Position numbers and translations under genes: made by a program
Shown: piece by piece, positions 5,344-6,283 of the stretch
Layout: every line of letters begins with the position of its first letter
Position numbering within the stretch: position 1 is the first letter of the stretch
Assembly (NCBI GenBank): GCA_003694875.1
Contig: RFJN01000381.1
Location: 1-6,283 of the forward strand
DNA length: 6,283 nucleotides
Direction: 5' to 3'
Origin: Planctomycetota bacterium
Lineage (GTDB): Bacteria > Planctomycetota > J058 > J103
Notes under the pieces: model-generated
What the model was told of the DNA's origin: nothing
Databases searched by the model: none
What the model saw: only the letters and a program-made list of their open reading frames with translations

Positions 5344-6283
5344 CGTAGCGCCTCGAGCCAGTCGGGGATGTCGACCACGCACCGGAAGCCCACGTACGGC
5401 GAGTGGCTGTCGGGTGTGGCGCGGTCGCGGTTGAACGCGCGCGCGTAGTGCAGCCCGTAGCGCCACGAGCCGCCGCGCAGCACCTTGCGCTTCGGGTCGA
5501 AGGGGGCGGCGTCGGGATCGCCGCCCGGATAGGGCACGAACGGCGAGTCGCACCACTCGCTCACGTTGCCCGCCATGTCCATGCAGCCGTACGGGCTGCG
5601 GTCGTCGGCCGAGGTGCCCACCGGACGGGTGTGGATCGGCAGCCGTTCGGAGCTGTCGGCCGCGACGTTGACCCGGCGCTTGTGCGGGTCGTTGCCCCAC
5701 GGCCAGATCCGGGCGTCGCCGCCGCGCGCCGCCTTCTCCCACTCGAACTCGGTGGGCAGCCGCTTGCCCGCCCACGCGGCGTAGCGGCGCGCCTGCTCGA
5801 AGTCGACCTCCACCACCGGGTGGTCGGCCTGCTCGTGCGCGAAGCCCACCGTCCCGTCCTCACCGCGCTTCCAGTGCCGCGGCGGCGCCGCCCCCGTCTC
5901 GCGCACCCAGCGGGCGAACGCGCGGTTGCGCACCTCGTAGCGGTCGATGAAGAACGCCGGCAGCTGCACGGTGTGCTGCGGACGCGCGGCGAGGGCGTCC
6001 GCGCGGTCGGTGCCGATCACCGCGGGCCCGGCCGGCACGTAGACCATGTCGTCGAGCCGCTCGGCCCACGCGAGCGTCCGGCGCGCGCGCTCGTCCGACG
6101 GATCGAGCTCGGTGAGCGCGCGCAGCGCGGCCTGCGCCTGCTCGATGCGGCTCGCGCGCAGCGCCTCGATCGCCTCGTCCCAAAGCGCCTTCGCGCGTGC
6201 CGCGACGTCGTGGCGTCTGCGCGCACGCTCACACGCCGCGATCCGCTCGCGCACCTCCTGCGCCCGCGGGTCGTCGTCCGGCA
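5340..6283 (-). CDS. FGE-sulfatase (SUMF1/EgtB/PvdO-type) domain protein, 5' end outside window
   Basis: The last 313 complete codons are visible. The frame is open to the window edge, and a GTG at 6254 sits directly against AGGAGG with no spacing, so it is internal and the true start is further upstream. The first 90 visible residues are Ala/Arg/Glu-rich helices with a TPR-like look (DPRAQ, AQAALRALTELDPSDERAR). The FGE-sulfatase fold then runs from DMVYVPAG (about 6047) to GFRCVV (about 5376). It includes RLPTEFEWEKAARGG, PWGND, DMAGNVSEW (ending about 5553), VLRGGSW and TPDSHSPYVGFRC. True formylglycine-generating enzymes carry two catalytic Cys between GGS and TPDS. Here that stretch (WRYGLHYARAFNRDRA) has none, so sulfatase activation is unlikely. 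A non-heme-iron, structural or ligand-binding role is more plausible. Proteins of this type often carry an N-terminal kinase or TPR region, but that cannot be seen here. It is translationally coupled to the Vps62-like gene. Confidence 0.9.
   Translation of the reverse strand, partial: PDDDPRAQEVRERIAACERARRRHDVAARAKALWDEAIEALRASRIEQAQAALRALTELDPSDERARRTLAWAERLDDMVYVPAGPAVIGTDRADALAARPQHTVQLPAFFIDRYEVRNRAFARWVRETGAAPPRHWKRGEDGTVGFAHEQADHPVVEVDFEQARRYAAWAGKRLPTEFEWEKAARGGDARIWPWGNDPHKRRVNVAADSSERLPIHTRPVGTSADDRSPYGCMDMAGNVSEWCDSPFVPYPGGDPDAAPFDPKRKVLRGGSWRYGLHYARAFNRDRATPDSHSPYVGFRCVVDIPDWLEALR

Noticed and set aside
2899..5448. Plus-strand open frame of about 849 codons
   Set aside because: Out of frame with the M3-like gene and antisense to the Vps62-like gene. 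Ser/Arg/Ala low-complexity translation, judged a shadow.
5344..5775. In-frame upstream extension of the Vps62-like gene
   Set aside because: It would overlap the well-supported FGE domain on the same strand. The signal peptide and ATGA junction place the real start at 5343.
1..6283. CRISPR array, tRNA/rRNA, insertion sequence, integrase or phage genes
   Set aside because: No regular spaced repeats, tRNA-like cloverleaf, transposase or integrase motifs, or terminal inverted repeats were seen on either strand.

Overview
The window is very GC-rich DNA with strong G/C preference at third codon positions. It encodes six protein genes and no RNA genes. Signal peptides, a lipobox lipoprotein and an LTxxQ-type periplasmic protein point to a Gram-negative bacterium. 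The YafD-like phosphoesterase is a proteobacterial hint. The formylglycine-generating-enzyme (FGE)-like and M3-like genes would also fit a high-GC delta-lineage or myxobacterial genome. Lineage cannot be fixed from this sequence alone.

Layout: (1) 78-878, plus strand: a secreted or inner-membrane-anchored coiled-coil protein with an LTxxQ-like C-terminal helical domain. (2) 941-1903, minus: an endonuclease/exonuclease/phosphatase (EEP) superfamily protein resembling YafD, convergent with gene 1. (3) 2048-2242, minus: a 64-residue lipoprotein. It lies behind a near-perfect sigma70 promoter (TTGACA, 17-bp spacer, TGN plus TATAAA) and is followed by two strong GC hairpins that separate it from the EEP gene. 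(4) 2538-4088, plus, divergent from the lipoprotein: a 516-residue M3-like zinc-metallopeptidase homologue. Its HExxH motif reads HELGM, so the second zinc-ligand histidine is missing. (5) 4114-5343, minus: an exported Vps62-like (DUF946) protein. (6) 5340-6283 and beyond, minus: the C-terminal part of an FGE-sulfatase-domain protein whose start lies outside the window.

Genes 6 and 5 form a clear transcriptional unit: they overlap by ATGA, which suggests translational coupling. Genes 4 and 5 converge with only 25 bp between their stops. No mobile element, CRISPR array or phage signature was seen.

The points most worth following are the degenerate M3 active site, the coupling of an FGE-fold protein lacking the catalytic cysteine pair to an exported Vps62 protein, and the tiny lipoprotein gene. 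The last has an exceptionally strong promoter, a Shine-Dalgarno hairpin and a terminator-like end. No complete multi-gene defence or biosynthetic system is evident.
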